The position numbers were made by a program, and so were the translations under genes. Below the pieces are notes generated by a model, which worked only from the letters and a program-made list of their open reading frames with translations, had not been told where the DNA came from and did no database searches. From Gammaproteobacteria bacterium (lineage in GTDB: Bacteria > Pseudomonadota > Gammaproteobacteria > Burkholderiales > Nitrosomonadaceae): 64,000 bases of DNA. Each line of letters starts with the position of its first letter. The first letter of the stretch is position 1. The stretch is taken from the NCBI GenBank assembly GCA_015709615.1, contig CP054179.1, positions 2,666,001 to 2,730,000 on the forward strand, written 5' to 3'. Positions 52,290-62,700 of this stretch are shown here, piece by piece.

Positions 52290-54011
52290 GTGTTTAACAA
52301 TATGACAATTAAATCGCGATTGATATTGGTAATAAGCTTGTTGTCGGTATTGCTGGTCGGTATCGGTAGTTTGGGCATTTATGGATTAAATCAAACGAAT
52401 GATGCTTTCAAAGCTGTGTATGAAGATCGTGCTGTTCCTTTGGGGGAATTGGGTCTGGTTATAGATCGCATGCAACGGACACGACTTAATGCGGTTATTG
52501 CTTCATACGCACGTAAACCGGAAGTAGTAAAAGAACGGCAAGCCATGACCGATCAGCGCGATGCTGAGATTGTCAATGCCTGGCAAAGGTACTTGGCGAC
52601 CAATTTGACGCCGATAGAAAAAACATTGATAGAGAACTTTAATCACGAATGGAAAGCTTATACGGAAGCGCGTAATCGTACCATGGCCTTGGCTGCGGCC
52701 GGTGATTTCGATGCGGCAGTTAAAAATGCTACCGAGGCAACGCCTAGATTTGATGCAGCGCATGCGACCATGTTCAAGTTAATTGAACTTCAACGCGATG
52801 AAGGTAAGAAAGAATTCGGCGCATCGCAAGCAAACTACGAAAATATTTTTATTACCAGCATTATCGTGATTGCATTGGGTATAGTGCTGGCGGCAGTCAT
52901 CGGCTACCTGTTAATTCGCGCAGTAGTGGGGCCTTTGAATGAAGCCATTGCTGTTGCCAATGCAGTTGCTTCGGGTGATCTGACCAGCCGTATTGAGGTC
53001 AATTCAACCAATGAAACAGGTCGCTTGTTGCAGGCGCTGAAAACTATGAATGACAATTTATCGGATTTGGTAGGTAAGGTGCGTATGGGTACGGATCAAA
53101 TCGCGACGGCTTCCGGTGAGATTGCTTCCGGTAATTCAGATTTGAGTCAGCGTACCGAAGAGCAAGCATCCAGTTTGGAAGAAACGGCGTCTTCAATGGA
53201 GGAGCTGACTTCCACGGTAAGGCAAAATGCGGATAACGCTCGTCAGGCGAATCAACTGGCCGCAGGTGCTTCCGAAGTTGCAGTGAAGGGAGGAACAGTA
53301 GTCGGTCAAGTGGTACAAACCATGAGTTCGATCAATGAAAGCTCGAAGAAGATTGTCGACATTATCAGTGTCATAGACGGTATTGCGTTCCAAACTAATA
53401 TTTTGGCGTTGAATGCCGCAGTGGAAGCAGCGCGTGCGGGTGAGCAAGGCCGTGGATTTGCTGTCGTGGCTACGGAAGTGCGCACGCTGGCGCAGCGCTC
53501 GGCAGCAGCAGCGAAGGAGATCAAAGAACTGATCAGCGACTCGGTAGCGAAGGTGGAGGATGGCTCGCGCCTGGTGGATGAAGCGGGTGCAACCATGGAT
53601 GAGATCGTCAGTGCTGTGAAACGTGTGACAGATATCATGGCTGAGATTTCCGCTGCGTCGCAAGAACAAAGCTCGGGAATTGAGCAAGTTAACCAAGCGG
53701 TAACGCAGATGGACGAGGTGACGCAACAAAATGCGGCCTTGGTGGAAGAAGCGGCGGCAGCGGCGGAATCCATGCAAGATCAGACGCAAGCACTGACACA
53801 AGCGGTAAGTACCTTCAAGTTGTCGAGAGATAGTGGCCATGTCGCAGCAACTCCGGTAAAAAGAAGTAATCGCACTGTTGCTAAGCTGCCTAATCGTGGG
53901 TCTGCTACCAAAAAGATAGCGGCCAATGTTAATAATACGGCTCCAGCAGCGATAGAAGCTCAACCGCGCAAAGTTGCCGCCGCCGGTGGCGGTGACTGGG
54001 AAGAGTTTTAA
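52290..54011 (+). CDS. methyl-accepting chemotaxis protein, second copy
   Basis: 573 residues from GTG 52290, with AAGGAG eight bases upstream. It has the same architecture as the first copy: 4HB sensor domain between membrane segments near 10-30 and 188-210, HAMP, a signalling domain with the FQTNILALNAAVEAARAGEQ tip, and a G-G-D-W-E-E-F end. The periplasmic domains have clearly diverged, whereas the signalling domains are almost the same, so the two should sense different signals and feed one kinase. No CheA or CheR is in this window. Confidence 0.93.
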   Translation: MFNNMTIKSRLILVISLLSVLLVGIGSLGIYGLNQTNDAFKAVYEDRAVPLGELGLVIDRMQRTRLNAVIASYARKPEVVKERQAMTDQRDAEIVNAWQRYLATNLTPIEKTLIENFNHEWKAYTEARNRTMALAAAGDFDAAVKNATEATPRFDAAHATMFKLIELQRDEGKKEFGASQANYENIFITSIIVIALGIVLAAVIGYLLIRAVVGPLNEAIAVANAVASGDLTSRIEVNSTNETGRLLQALKTMNDNLSDLVGKVRMGTDQIATASGEIASGNSDLSQRTEEQASSLEETASSMEELTSTVRQNADNARQANQLAAGASEVAVKGGTVVGQVVQTMSSINESSKKIVDIISVIDGIAFQTNILALNAAVEAARAGEQGRGFAVVATEVRTLAQRSAAAAKEIKELISDSVAKVEDGSRLVDEAGATMDEIVSAVKRVTDIMAEISAASQEQSSGIEQVNQAVTQMDEVTQQNAALVEEAAAAAESMQDQTQALTQAVSTFKLSRDSGHVAATPVKRSNRTVAKLPNRGSATKKIAANVNNTAPAAIEAQPRKVAAAGGGDWEEF

Positions 54012-54023
54012 GTCTCCTGTTGT

Positions 54024-54060
54024 ACAAGAACACTGCCATTGAGGCGGTGTTCTTGTGTTC
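54024..54060 (+). terminator. terminator after the second CheW-MCP pair
   Basis: ACAAGAACACTGCC and GGCGGTGTTCTTGT pair with one wobble across a five-base loop (stem 54024-54037 and 54043-54056). A T-rich GTTC run follows. It lies 12 bp after the stop codon. Confidence 0.82.
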
Positions 54061-54516
54061 TTCAACTGTAAAATTCATATCGGTTTACCCGGCTGCGCTT
54101 AGAAGTATCCTTTCTGCGGCCTTCACACCTCAGATACTGTATGTTACGGTATCGGTATTCCATAAATACGCTATTCCTCGCGGATTGATTCTTTTTAAAT
54201 ACAAGCAGCGTAATTACACAGAACTCAATCATCGAGAACATTTCATAAAATGCTTTGTAGATAGAGGGAAATATGCTATTTATTATGAAATAGCGTACTC
54301 GATTGATCTAGTAAACTATGCAATCGTTAAATTCCGCGATAGAACGCTGGAGGTCATCATCCTATGATCAATGTTAAAAATAATAAGCAAGCAAATATCA
54401 GACGACACTTGCCATCATTGCCGCAAAAGGGAAATTTTTTCAGCGGGAGCGGCGTAGTGTCATGCCACTCATGGATGTTTCTTAATATTGATCGATATTT
54501 GGCGAGGGTGAAAAGG

Positions 54517-55767
54517 ATGACGATGTCAGAGTGTGGGGTGGTGCAAGGTTTTCTTGTTTTCGCAGTGTTAGGGTCACTGTTCCTGGTAAACCCAGTGCAA
54601 GCGAATCCCCGTTCGGCTTCTATCGTAATTGATGCGGATAGCGGGGCAGTGTTGCACGAGTCTCATGCCGATGCCAGCCGTTATCCCGCTTCGCTGACCA
54701 AAATGATGACGCTTTATCTTTTGTTCGAGGCGATCGAGCAGCACAAAATGACGCTGGATTCGCGCATGCTGGTATCCGGTCATGCGGCATCAATGCCGTC
54801 GACGAACATTGGTCTGCGCGCCGGCGACAGCATCAGTGTACGGGAAGCGATTCCGGCGCTGATCGTGCGTTCGGCAAACGATGTGGCGGCTGTGGTGGCT
54901 GAGGCTTTGGGTACGAGCGAAACGAACTTTGGCCGTATGATGACCGAGAAAGCGCGCAAACTGGGCATGCATTCCACGACTTTTCGTAACGCTTCGGGTC
55001 TGCCCAATACCGAACAGAAGACGACAGCACGCGATATGGTTACCCTCTCGGTACGGCTGATCAAGGATTTTCCCAAGTATTATCATTTTTTTTCCACGCA
55101 ATCTTTCAGTCATAAAGGTACTGTCTATAAGAGTCATAACCGTATGGTGCGAAACACGCCGGGTGTCGATGGTTTGAAAACCGGTTTTATCCGAGCTTCC
55201 GGTTTTAACGTGGCGACTTCGGCGAAACGCGGTAATCGGCGTGTGGTGGCCGTTGTAATGGGGGGAAATACCGCTGCCGCACGCGATCAGCACATGGCGC
55301 AATTGCTTGACCGCAGCTTTAACCAGAGTTCGGTTCAATTAGCCAGTAATACCGTCAATAGCCGGACCATATCGGCAGGATCACCCGGTGAGCGGAAAGA
55401 GAAGGCCGGAGCTCAAGTTCCGCGTGCCAAATCAAACCTTACTTCTGAAAAGGCAGTTGAGCCCACGGTACAACAATCGGCTGTCAAGCCGTCAGTCAAC
55501 TCGCAATCTCAACCGCAGAAGACAGCCACGCCGTTGAACGACAGCTGGGCGGTGCAGATCGGCTCTTATCAAGAATCGAACCGGGCCCATGCACAGGCGC
55601 AGGTTGCTGCGCGTTGGATACCGGGTGAGGTGGTGATAACCGAAGTGGAAGTCAGTAATCGCAAACTGTACCGGGCACGTCTGGTAGGTTTGCAAGAAAG
55701 CCAAGCCCGTACGGCCTGCCAGAATCTAGTCCGGCAAGGAATGGGATGCCTCGTGGTGCGCTCATAA
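54517..55767 (+). CDS. D-alanyl-D-alanine carboxypeptidase with a SPOR domain
   Basis: About 416 residues. A signal peptide precedes an S11 peptidase domain with the three serine-enzyme motifs: S-L-T-K (PASLTKMMTLY), S-A-N (RSANDVAAVVAE) and K-T-G (GLKTGFIRASGF). A Pro/Ser linker follows, then a C-terminal SPOR domain (SWAVQIGSYQESNRAHAQ), which binds denuded septal peptidoglycan. It trims cell-wall pentapeptides (PBP5/DacA type). The frame is open upstream to 54364, but the long N-terminal extension looks non-native, so I chose ATG 54517. ATG 54523 is also possible. Confidence 0.88.
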   Translation: MTMSECGVVQGFLVFAVLGSLFLVNPVQANPRSASIVIDADSGAVLHESHADASRYPASLTKMMTLYLLFEAIEQHKMTLDSRMLVSGHAASMPSTNIGLRAGDSISVREAIPALIVRSANDVAAVVAEALGTSETNFGRMMTEKARKLGMHSTTFRNASGLPNTEQKTTARDMVTLSVRLIKDFPKYYHFFSTQSFSHKGTVYKSHNRMVRNTPGVDGLKTGFIRASGFNVATSAKRGNRRVVAVVMGGNTAAARDQHMAQLLDRSFNQSSVQLASNTVNSRTISAGSPGERKEKAGAQVPRAKSNLTSEKAVEPTVQQSAVKPSVNSQSQPQKTATPLNDSWAVQIGSYQESNRAHAQAQVAARWIPGEVVITEVEVSNRKLYRARLVGLQESQARTACQNLVRQGMGCLVVRS

Positions 55768-56016
55768 GGTTCGTATAAATCAAATTTTAGCATCAGATAG
55801 CAGGGTAACATCAGAAGCTTGAGGTTATAGGTTACCGGCAGAATTTATGCTAATCTACTCCTGTCATTACTATTTGATTCCAGGTGTTAAAGTACCAAAA
55901 AGCAGGACAAATAACCTGGATAAAATAGTATAGACTTCCCTTATTGAAGGGATTCTTTAAGTTTATGATCATTTACCGAATAAAAATAATTCACCCTTGA
56001 TCGACAGGAGAACAAA

Positions 56017-57049
56017 ATGAAAAAGAAATTGGTAACGTCAATCAGTAATGGGAAGCTTGGCATTATTGTGGACAGGCAATGCACTCGCCGTCAGCTTTAA
56101 TACATTTGTAGGCAGTATGGGCGGCTCATCCATTGGATTCGCATATGCTGGCAATAAATTCGTAGGTTCAAACTATTTCAATAATCAACTTTACCAAACC
56201 GATCTTGCTGGCGGTAGTCTGCAGCCTTTTGGCTCGCCACTGCCTATCAGCAGTAGCAGTATTGGCGAAATATATGTCTCCAGCTCACTCAGACTGGGTG
56301 GATTTGGATCAAACGCAGCGCGCGATATATTTGCAGGATCAGAAGCGGCGGGCAATATTTACCGTTTCTCTAACGACGGATTGACACAGTCATTATTCGC
56401 TTCTGGATTAAGCAGAGATGTTCGTGGCATTGCATTTGATCCTTATGGTGCTTACGGTTTTAATATGCTGGTAACAACGCAAACAGGTAATGTCTATACA
56501 GTCGATAGCACTGGATCCGTCAATTTATTGGCAAACGTAGGTGGCGATGCGGAAGGCTTGGATTTTACTCCTCAGGCGTTCGGTAGTATTCCGGCCCATA
56601 CTTTGGTAGTTGTATCAGAAGGTACCGGCAAACTCACTGCAATCACCCCGGGAGGCGCACAGACTGATCTCGGATTGCATTTTGGCACGCCTGAAATGTT
56701 GAGCTTTGTTCCGTTAAATTTAGGCGATAGTGGCAATCCGCTGGAAGGTTTTTATGCAGCGAATTATCCGGTCAATGTGATCAAAGCGGATGTAAGCGAA
56801 TTCTCGGCATACAAGGGTGACGCGGTTATTACTGATGAGGGTAATCACCACATGTATCATATCTTCTGGGATAGTGCGAGCGGTGCATTCAATACCAGCG
56901 ATATTGGTTTCTTTCCGAATCAGCCGGAAGACGGAATTTTCCTGACTTCCGCAATCTTGACTCCGGTATCTGAACCCGAATCCTACGCTATGTTACTGGC
57001 TGGGTTGGGTATACTGGGTTTCGTAGCAAGCTGCCGTAAACACGCTTAA
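56017..57049 (+). pseudogene. PEP-CTERM exported protein with a frameshift in its signal peptide
   Basis: A strong ribosome site (CAGGAGAAC) precedes ATG 56017, which encodes MKKKLVTSIS before going out of frame at 56047. The long frame (56048-57049, 333 residues) begins MGSLALLWTGNALAVSF, exactly the second half of a signal peptide. Removing one A from the AA at 56047-56048 joins them. The body is a beta-propeller-like domain, and the end is V-S-E-P-E-S-Y-A-M-L-L-A-G-L followed by a hydrophobic stretch and CRKHA, a PEP-CTERM variant. As written, translation from 56017 stops early; 56048 gives a signal lacking its positive end. Confidence 0.7.
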
Positions 57050-57065
57050 TTAAGTAAGTCTATCT

Positions 57066-57096
57066 GCAGGGGAGCCTATGCTCCTCTGCTTTTCTT
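57066..57096 (+). terminator. intrinsic terminator after the PEP-CTERM gene
   Basis: GCAGGGGAGC and GCTCCTCTGC form a 10-bp stem (one G-T pair) with a CTAT loop, followed by TTTTCTT. It lies 17 bp after the stop codon. Confidence 0.85.
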
Positions 57097-57122
57097 GTTC
57101 TTCCAGAGCAATTGTAATCAGA

Positions 57123-57671
57123 TTATTGGTCGGAGCGCCAAGGTGCGACTTCCCGCTCGGTTACGAGGCGATGTTTGCTGACTTTGATGTCGTCAAAATC
57201 CGCTTGTTCCAGTGAGCTGATCTGATATACCCCGGTTGCGACGTGAAGTTTGACATGTCCGTCCGCCACTGCGATATGAGCGGTGCCGTCCTTATGTAAT
57301 TCAACACTGAAACGGGTGCCGAAATCCTTGATGATGGTGTTGCCGACTTTCACTTCCAGTTGCTGAGTGGCATGTTTCTGGATGTCAAAGTAAACATTGC
57401 CTTTAAACAATTCCACTTGCAGCGGCTCACTCTCTTTGACGGCAACGGAGCTGCGCGTATCCAGAGCCATATCGATACCGGATGTTAATGGAGCGGTAAG
57501 CGGTTCTTCCGATTTGGTTTCATAAAAACGGACGCTGGGCGGTTTACCGAAATACCAGGTCATCAGACCCAGGAATATACAGAAACCCATGATCGCACAA
57601 TGTACGAGAAAGCGCTTCCATTTGAAAACAAAGGTATATGGTTCAATAACCGGGGGTTTAGGTTCCTGCAT
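57123..57671 (-). CDS. FecR-like single-pass membrane protein
   Basis: 182 residues: a cytosolic N-terminus of about 25 residues, a membrane segment near 24-46 (FLVHCAIMGFCIFLGLMTWYF), then a FecR-type periplasmic domain with DMALDTRSSVAV, ELFKGNVYFDIQKHATQQLEV and IIKDFGTRFSVELHKDGTAHI. FecR proteins signal to an ECF sigma factor, but no sigma factor or TonB receptor is adjacent, and the N-terminal anti-sigma part is shorter than usual. It may be a degenerate or repurposed member. It is convergent with the PEP-CTERM gene. Confidence 0.7.
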   Translation of the reverse strand: MQEPKPPVIEPYTFVFKWKRFLVHCAIMGFCIFLGLMTWYFGKPPSVRFYETKSEEPLTAPLTSGIDMALDTRSSVAVKESEPLQVELFKGNVYFDIQKHATQQLEVKVGNTIIKDFGTRFSVELHKDGTAHIAVADGHVKLHVATGVYQISSLEQADFDDIKVSKHRLVTEREVAPWRSDQ

Positions 57672-57761
57672 TTTGATCGGGTAAAAGATGAAAACAAAAA
57701 TTATATACTGCTGATGATAATTTTTTCAGCCCGAAATTTTATCGAAGTGAGTGTGGTCTTT

Positions 57762-57806
57762 CTTTGCCGCCTGGGTGGACACCGATTGCCCGGGTAGGCG
57801 GCAAAG
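57762..57806. terminator. large hairpin between two leftward genes
   Basis: CTTTGCCGCC (57762-57771) pairs with GGCGGCAAAG (57797-57806), and a further CTGGG/CCCGG helix lies inside. It is 18 bp past the stop codon of the 636-residue gene in the leftward direction. No T-run is clear. Confidence 0.45.
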
Positions 57807-57823
57807 CCCTTGGTTTCATAAGG

Positions 57824-59734
57824 TTATTTTGATGGCGGCCGCAGCGCGGGGCGCAGCCGTTGATTAACCGGTTTGACGCGATCGAACGCCAAACCGCTGC
57901 TGCCTTCGCCACGGCCGGTTTGTTTTTTCACGCCGAGCCAGCAAAAGACCTGACCGTTGTTCCAGCGCGTGCGCTGATACGCTTGTGTGACTTGAATACC
58001 GGCCCGCGGCACTTCCTCTTCGTGCAGAAAATAAGGCTGCGGCGGTTGCAGATCGAGCCCTTGCCGCAATAGCACTGTGCGCGGTTTGATTTTTTCCGGC
58101 GGATTGGGATCGCCCAGGATGATGCGCGGCATTGACGCGCGCTGCAATTGGATTTCCCGGTTGTTGTTGTCGAGATGCACGGGAATCATCGGAATCCAAT
58201 TTTCCGGTACGCCTTGCATCAGTTGATAACGGATGGCGGCGCTTGCTTCCGGAATGTCCGGTACAACCAATCCCCCCTCGATTTCGCCATCCAGAATACT
58301 TTCCAGGCGGCTGAAGAGTTCACGTCCTGCTTCATTGCCCGGTTTGCTGCGACCGGTTGCCAATGGGATATTTTTTTCGATCCCCCACACCATGTTGGCC
58401 ACTTCATCGCGCACAAACCACAATTCTTCGAACGGCTTTCCTTCCTGAATTTTAGGCACAGTCGGTAACAACAGCAGCGAGGTATCGGCGCGAACGTCAT
58501 CGCTGCCTTTGACCGATAGGTTGTACATCGCCCAGCGCTGCCAGTCTTCATCGCTGCCCGATCCGGATGCCGTGACCCAAGTTCTTTCGCCGAACACATT
58601 GGTGACCGCGAGTCCTTGCACATTGGCGATGCTGCCGACCGGCAACTGAAAAGGCACCAGAAACCAATCGTTGGCATACACCAAGCCGAATTCCATTAAC
58701 AGCAGCTTGTTGATATCGGTGGTATCGGGTTTGATGTCGCCGAAATTGGTTTTGCCTTCTTCAAACGTCCACCAGCGCGTGTTCGGCATGCCCTCGAATT
58801 GAATCGCGGTCGGAAAGAACGACAAAGTGGATTTTCCTGCCACCGAATCGCCATTGCCATCGCTCAAGCTTTCCCGGGCCGGATCGACGTCCAGGTTGTA
58901 CCAATCCAACCGGCCTTGGTAATACTCCTCGGCGGTCATGATTTTTTCCGTGCCATTCTGCGGCGCCGAAACGGCAAATTGATATTCCAGTTGCTGCGGC
59001 AGCCAGGCGTCGTTTTGACCTTGATCCGGCTGATAAAACAATTGTTCGTACCATTGCACGAATTTTTCGGCTAGATCATCGATGATGATTTTATCGCCGT
59101 CACTCGCCAAAGTGATGCCGTCGTAGGCGTAGTGCGAGCTGTCGGCTTTCAGATAAAAATACAGATTGGCGCCATCCATGGCGCGCCCCGCCATGGCCGA
59201 GAAACTTTGCCACACCGCCGGATGCGCGGTTAAAAAAGCATCGCTACGGCTGGCGGGATCGGGTTCGGCGATGCGATAACCGGGATGTTGCAGGTATTGC
59301 GGTTTCAACGCCGACAAACCGGCCGATTGCAAATACTTCAGCCATTGCCGCCCCATCAGCAAACGAATATCGAGCGACAGAATGTGTTGTTGCCCGTTAT
59401 AGGGTAGCGGCCGTTGTTCGACGATCGCTTCCAGCGGCGCCGACCGGTCAAAATCCTGCGCGGCGGCATTGCCCGGCTGATATTTGGTCAGCTCAGTGGT
59501 AGTCATATGTACCTTGGCAAAGATCGGCGATCCGGCGTCGTCACCCTTGAATTCCCCGGTTTGCCACTGTTTGCACAGCATCCACAGCGGATCGCGCACT
59601 TCCGCGCGCAGCGCGCGGATAAAGTTTTTGGTGCGTGGCCGTCCTTCCAGGCGGTTCCACAGTACCACCGTGGGTAACAAGACTTTGCGATCGAGCACTT
59701 CCTGAATATTTTTTATCGCAATAAAATCGTTCAT
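57824..59734 (-). CDS. large protein of unknown family, 636 residues
   Basis: I do not recognise a domain. There is no signal peptide or membrane segment. Near the start is LWNRLEGRPRTKNFIRALRA, followed by EVRDPLWMLCKQWQTGEFKG and DDAGSPIFAKVHM, which look like conserved family blocks (many Trp, Arg and Asp). Near residue 520 are PVHLDNNNREIQLQRASMPR and ILGDP. The protein is soluble and mostly beta-rich by eye. It begins two bases after the stop codon of the upstream giant gene, so the two must be in one operon and probably work together. GC-rich codon use is in line with the core genome. Confidence 0.6.
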   Translation of the reverse strand: MNDFIAIKNIQEVLDRKVLLPTVVLWNRLEGRPRTKNFIRALRAEVRDPLWMLCKQWQTGEFKGDDAGSPIFAKVHMTTTELTKYQPGNAAAQDFDRSAPLEAIVEQRPLPYNGQQHILSLDIRLLMGRQWLKYLQSAGLSALKPQYLQHPGYRIAEPDPASRSDAFLTAHPAVWQSFSAMAGRAMDGANLYFYLKADSSHYAYDGITLASDGDKIIIDDLAEKFVQWYEQLFYQPDQGQNDAWLPQQLEYQFAVSAPQNGTEKIMTAEEYYQGRLDWYNLDVDPARESLSDGNGDSVAGKSTLSFFPTAIQFEGMPNTRWWTFEEGKTNFGDIKPDTTDINKLLLMEFGLVYANDWFLVPFQLPVGSIANVQGLAVTNVFGERTWVTASGSGSDEDWQRWAMYNLSVKGSDDVRADTSLLLLPTVPKIQEGKPFEELWFVRDEVANMVWGIEKNIPLATGRSKPGNEAGRELFSRLESILDGEIEGGLVVPDIPEASAAIRYQLMQGVPENWIPMIPVHLDNNNREIQLQRASMPRIILGDPNPPEKIKPRTVLLRQGLDLQPPQPYFLHEEEVPRAGIQVTQAYQRTRWNNGQVFCWLGVKKQTGRGEGSSGLAFDRVKPVNQRLRPALRPPSK

Positions 59735-59736
59735 AG

Positions 59737-62700
59737 CTAACTCTCAACGTTGGATTTGAATTGCACTGCGTTATTGAAGGCCAGATCGAGTGTCATCATG
59801 ATTGGATAACGGGTTACCGATGAAACCACAGCAGGCAGGAAACGGGCGTACTCGGTTTCGTTCCAATGCGCCGGTTCGACGGCGCGTTTGCGCGCCATGT
59901 CCAAGGTTTCGTGCAAAGTATCGACCAGATCCTGCCACTGCCAGTGACCGGTAAAATTGGCCGGTAACGCCAGCAGCAACGATTGCGGGGCTTCGCAATT
60001 GGGGCGGTCGTAATGAAACGTCAAACCGGTGGTTTCCTGCGTGGTGGGAATGACTTCGGTCCATTCGTCGAGTAATAATCCGCAGACCGCTGCGCTCTGC
60101 GCGAAAGCATCGGCATAATGCGCGGTGTACAGCAATTTGTCGCCGTCGATCACAAACGGCTCGCCCGTGCCGGGTTGGGTATCGGGATATTGCAACGCCA
60201 GCCAATGATCGTCGGCGCGATACGGAAACTGCAACGGCGTCAGATTTAGACTGACATTGTTCAGTGCCTCGCCAAACTGCATAACGCTTTCCCAGCGTTG
60301 CAATTTTTCCCGAACCCGGGCGATACCGTACAACCAATTGTCTTCAGGAAAATCCGTACCCAGATCATTTTTCTGATAATTCAGCAATTGCGCGCGATCA
60401 TCGTAGCTTTGCTGCCATTCGCCGCCATGCGCGGCACTCAAATTAAACTCAGGCAGGATGACGAAATCTTCATGCGTCAACTGCCGGATTGCGCGCGTCA
60501 ATTCGTCGATGCGTTGCTCGGCGGATGCCGAAGCATCGCCGGTGATCAAGCCGTTGGCCGTTGCCAGGCGCTTGTCGATATCCACCGTCAGCGCTTGTAC
60601 TTTGGCCTGCAAGGTTTGTGCAAAGCTGACGATGGCTTTTTTATGATCGGCAATATCCAATGTCTGTGTGTCGTGCAATGCGATATCGCTTTCCTTGGCT
60701 TGCAGCGATGCATACAACGCACCAACCTGGCTGGCGCTTGCCAGCAGATTTTCAAGATTGGTCAGGCTGCTCTGAAAATTCGTTTTATGCGTGGTATTCA
60801 GCGTGGTGAGCAAATCGTTGGGATCGTTCGATGCCGGGATCGGGATCGATTCGGTCACGATCAATAATGCCACTTGCATCAGATACTGCATTTTGTCTTC
60901 GACCGGTATCGCCGGATCGAGCGTGGCGAAATCGGCGATGCGTTGCTCGAATTCCAGCAGCGCCGCTTGCCAGCGCGTGACGATGCCTTGCAGTTTCTCC
61001 AGCAACGCTAGGAATTGAGTACGCCGCCAATCGTGTACAAAACCGGTTGCTGCGCCGGTCAGACCGAACTGACCGATCGCGTGTGCAACCGGCAAATAAC
61101 CGTTGATCATTTCATCGAGATGAGCGAGCGCATTACTTTCCGCGATGGCCGGATCGGGGTCGTTTAACCAGGTATCGATTTGTGTTTTCAGCGCGTTCAA
61201 GGCCGTTTGTTGCGGCAACAGCAAGTCACGTATCGCGGTGGCTTTTTCCACGCGGATGGCTGCCACGCCGTCATCTTGTTGCGATGCTTCGTCCGGCAGC
61301 TTCACGTCGGTGGTTTTGAGCGGGCGCGATTGCGTGATCAGCGCTTTAAGATCGAGCAGCATCGGCATCACTTCAAAGAACGAGAATTTTCCGGGCAGCT
61401 TGCCACGGTATTGAATTCTGATCTCGCTGTCGACGCGCACACCGGGAATGGCATACACGTAGGTCAGGATGCGGTCGTCGAGCGCGGTCATTTGCTGCTG
61501 GTCGCTCGACAACATATACATCAGGTCGCTCGCCAGCAAGCCCAAATCCTGCGCGCTGACCGTTTGTTGCTTCTGTTGCGCATTACCTTGGTTGTAATAA
61601 TCGACGCTACAAAAAATGTCGTTCATCGGCGGCAATAACTGTGTCAACCATTGATTGACGGCCGGTTCTCCTTTGGCGCGCGGCGTGCTGTTTGCAGGGT
61701 CGCCGGGATTCAATCCGGCACGCAAGTGCAAGCCGACCCGGTGCGTTAGTGTGACGCCGCTGCGTGGTGTCTGCACCACTTCCGGGATCGGCGGGAAATG
61801 TCCCTTGCTGAAAGCATCGAGTGTGCCGGCAGCACGCTCGTAATTGCCGCGCACCACTTGATAGACGCCTTCCGCCATCGCCAGATCGGCAACGGCGTCG
61901 TTGATGTTCATGATGCGCTGCACTTCGCGATTGATCGCATCCAGTTTGTTTTGTTCGGTAATTGTGGGGAGTTGCGTAATACCGAAGGGATAATTCCGGT
62001 TCGTACCGGTTTGCGTCTGAACATGCTCGATCAGCGCCAAGCCGTCGACCACGTTGCGTGCTTCCACTGCGCTGATCGGTGTGTTGCTGGCGGTTGCGGT
62101 GATCGATAGCCGGTCGCCGGCAAGCGGGAATTGCTTGCGCAAATCGAAGATGATGCTGTCGAGGAACAAATCGCCGGCATCGTGCAAACCGCGCTCCAGA
62201 TAGTATCCGAGCAATGCTGAGAGGCTCTGGCCGTTGCGCATGCCATCGATGACGTTCATCGCCAACCGCACGCGCTCGGAGGTGAGGTTGATCGCCAGAC
62301 TGTCGGGATTGCTCGGTGTGGCGTTGGCCAGAAAACCGTTGCGCAGCACCGCGGCGGTGACGGCATGGTTCAACGAAGGTGCGTGGATGTAGCCGAAATT
62401 CTTGTCGTCAGCGGCCAATGGTGCTTGCCCGGGTTTATTGAAAATTTTATCGAGCTCTTCAGTCAGCTTGACCGGTGTCAGATTTTTGTTTTCCGGCCGG
62501 ACATCTTCCAGCCAGCCGTAGGCTCCCAAGTAGCAACCATGCGAGTCGGCAGCGTTATCATGATCCGGTGTCGTGCCTGGCTCCGGCTGCGTTTGCCCGG
62601 CGATTTGTTGCATGATATCCAGTTGCACGTTCAACAGTCCCAACCACCACGTGTCGAGGCGGTAGCTGCAACAATCGATATGCTCGGCGAAAATCCTTTC

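Noticed and set aside
54020..54367. 115-codon reading frame after the second MCP gene
   Set aside because: It starts inside the terminator hairpin, has no ribosome site or recognisable motif, and overlaps the next frame; probably not a gene.
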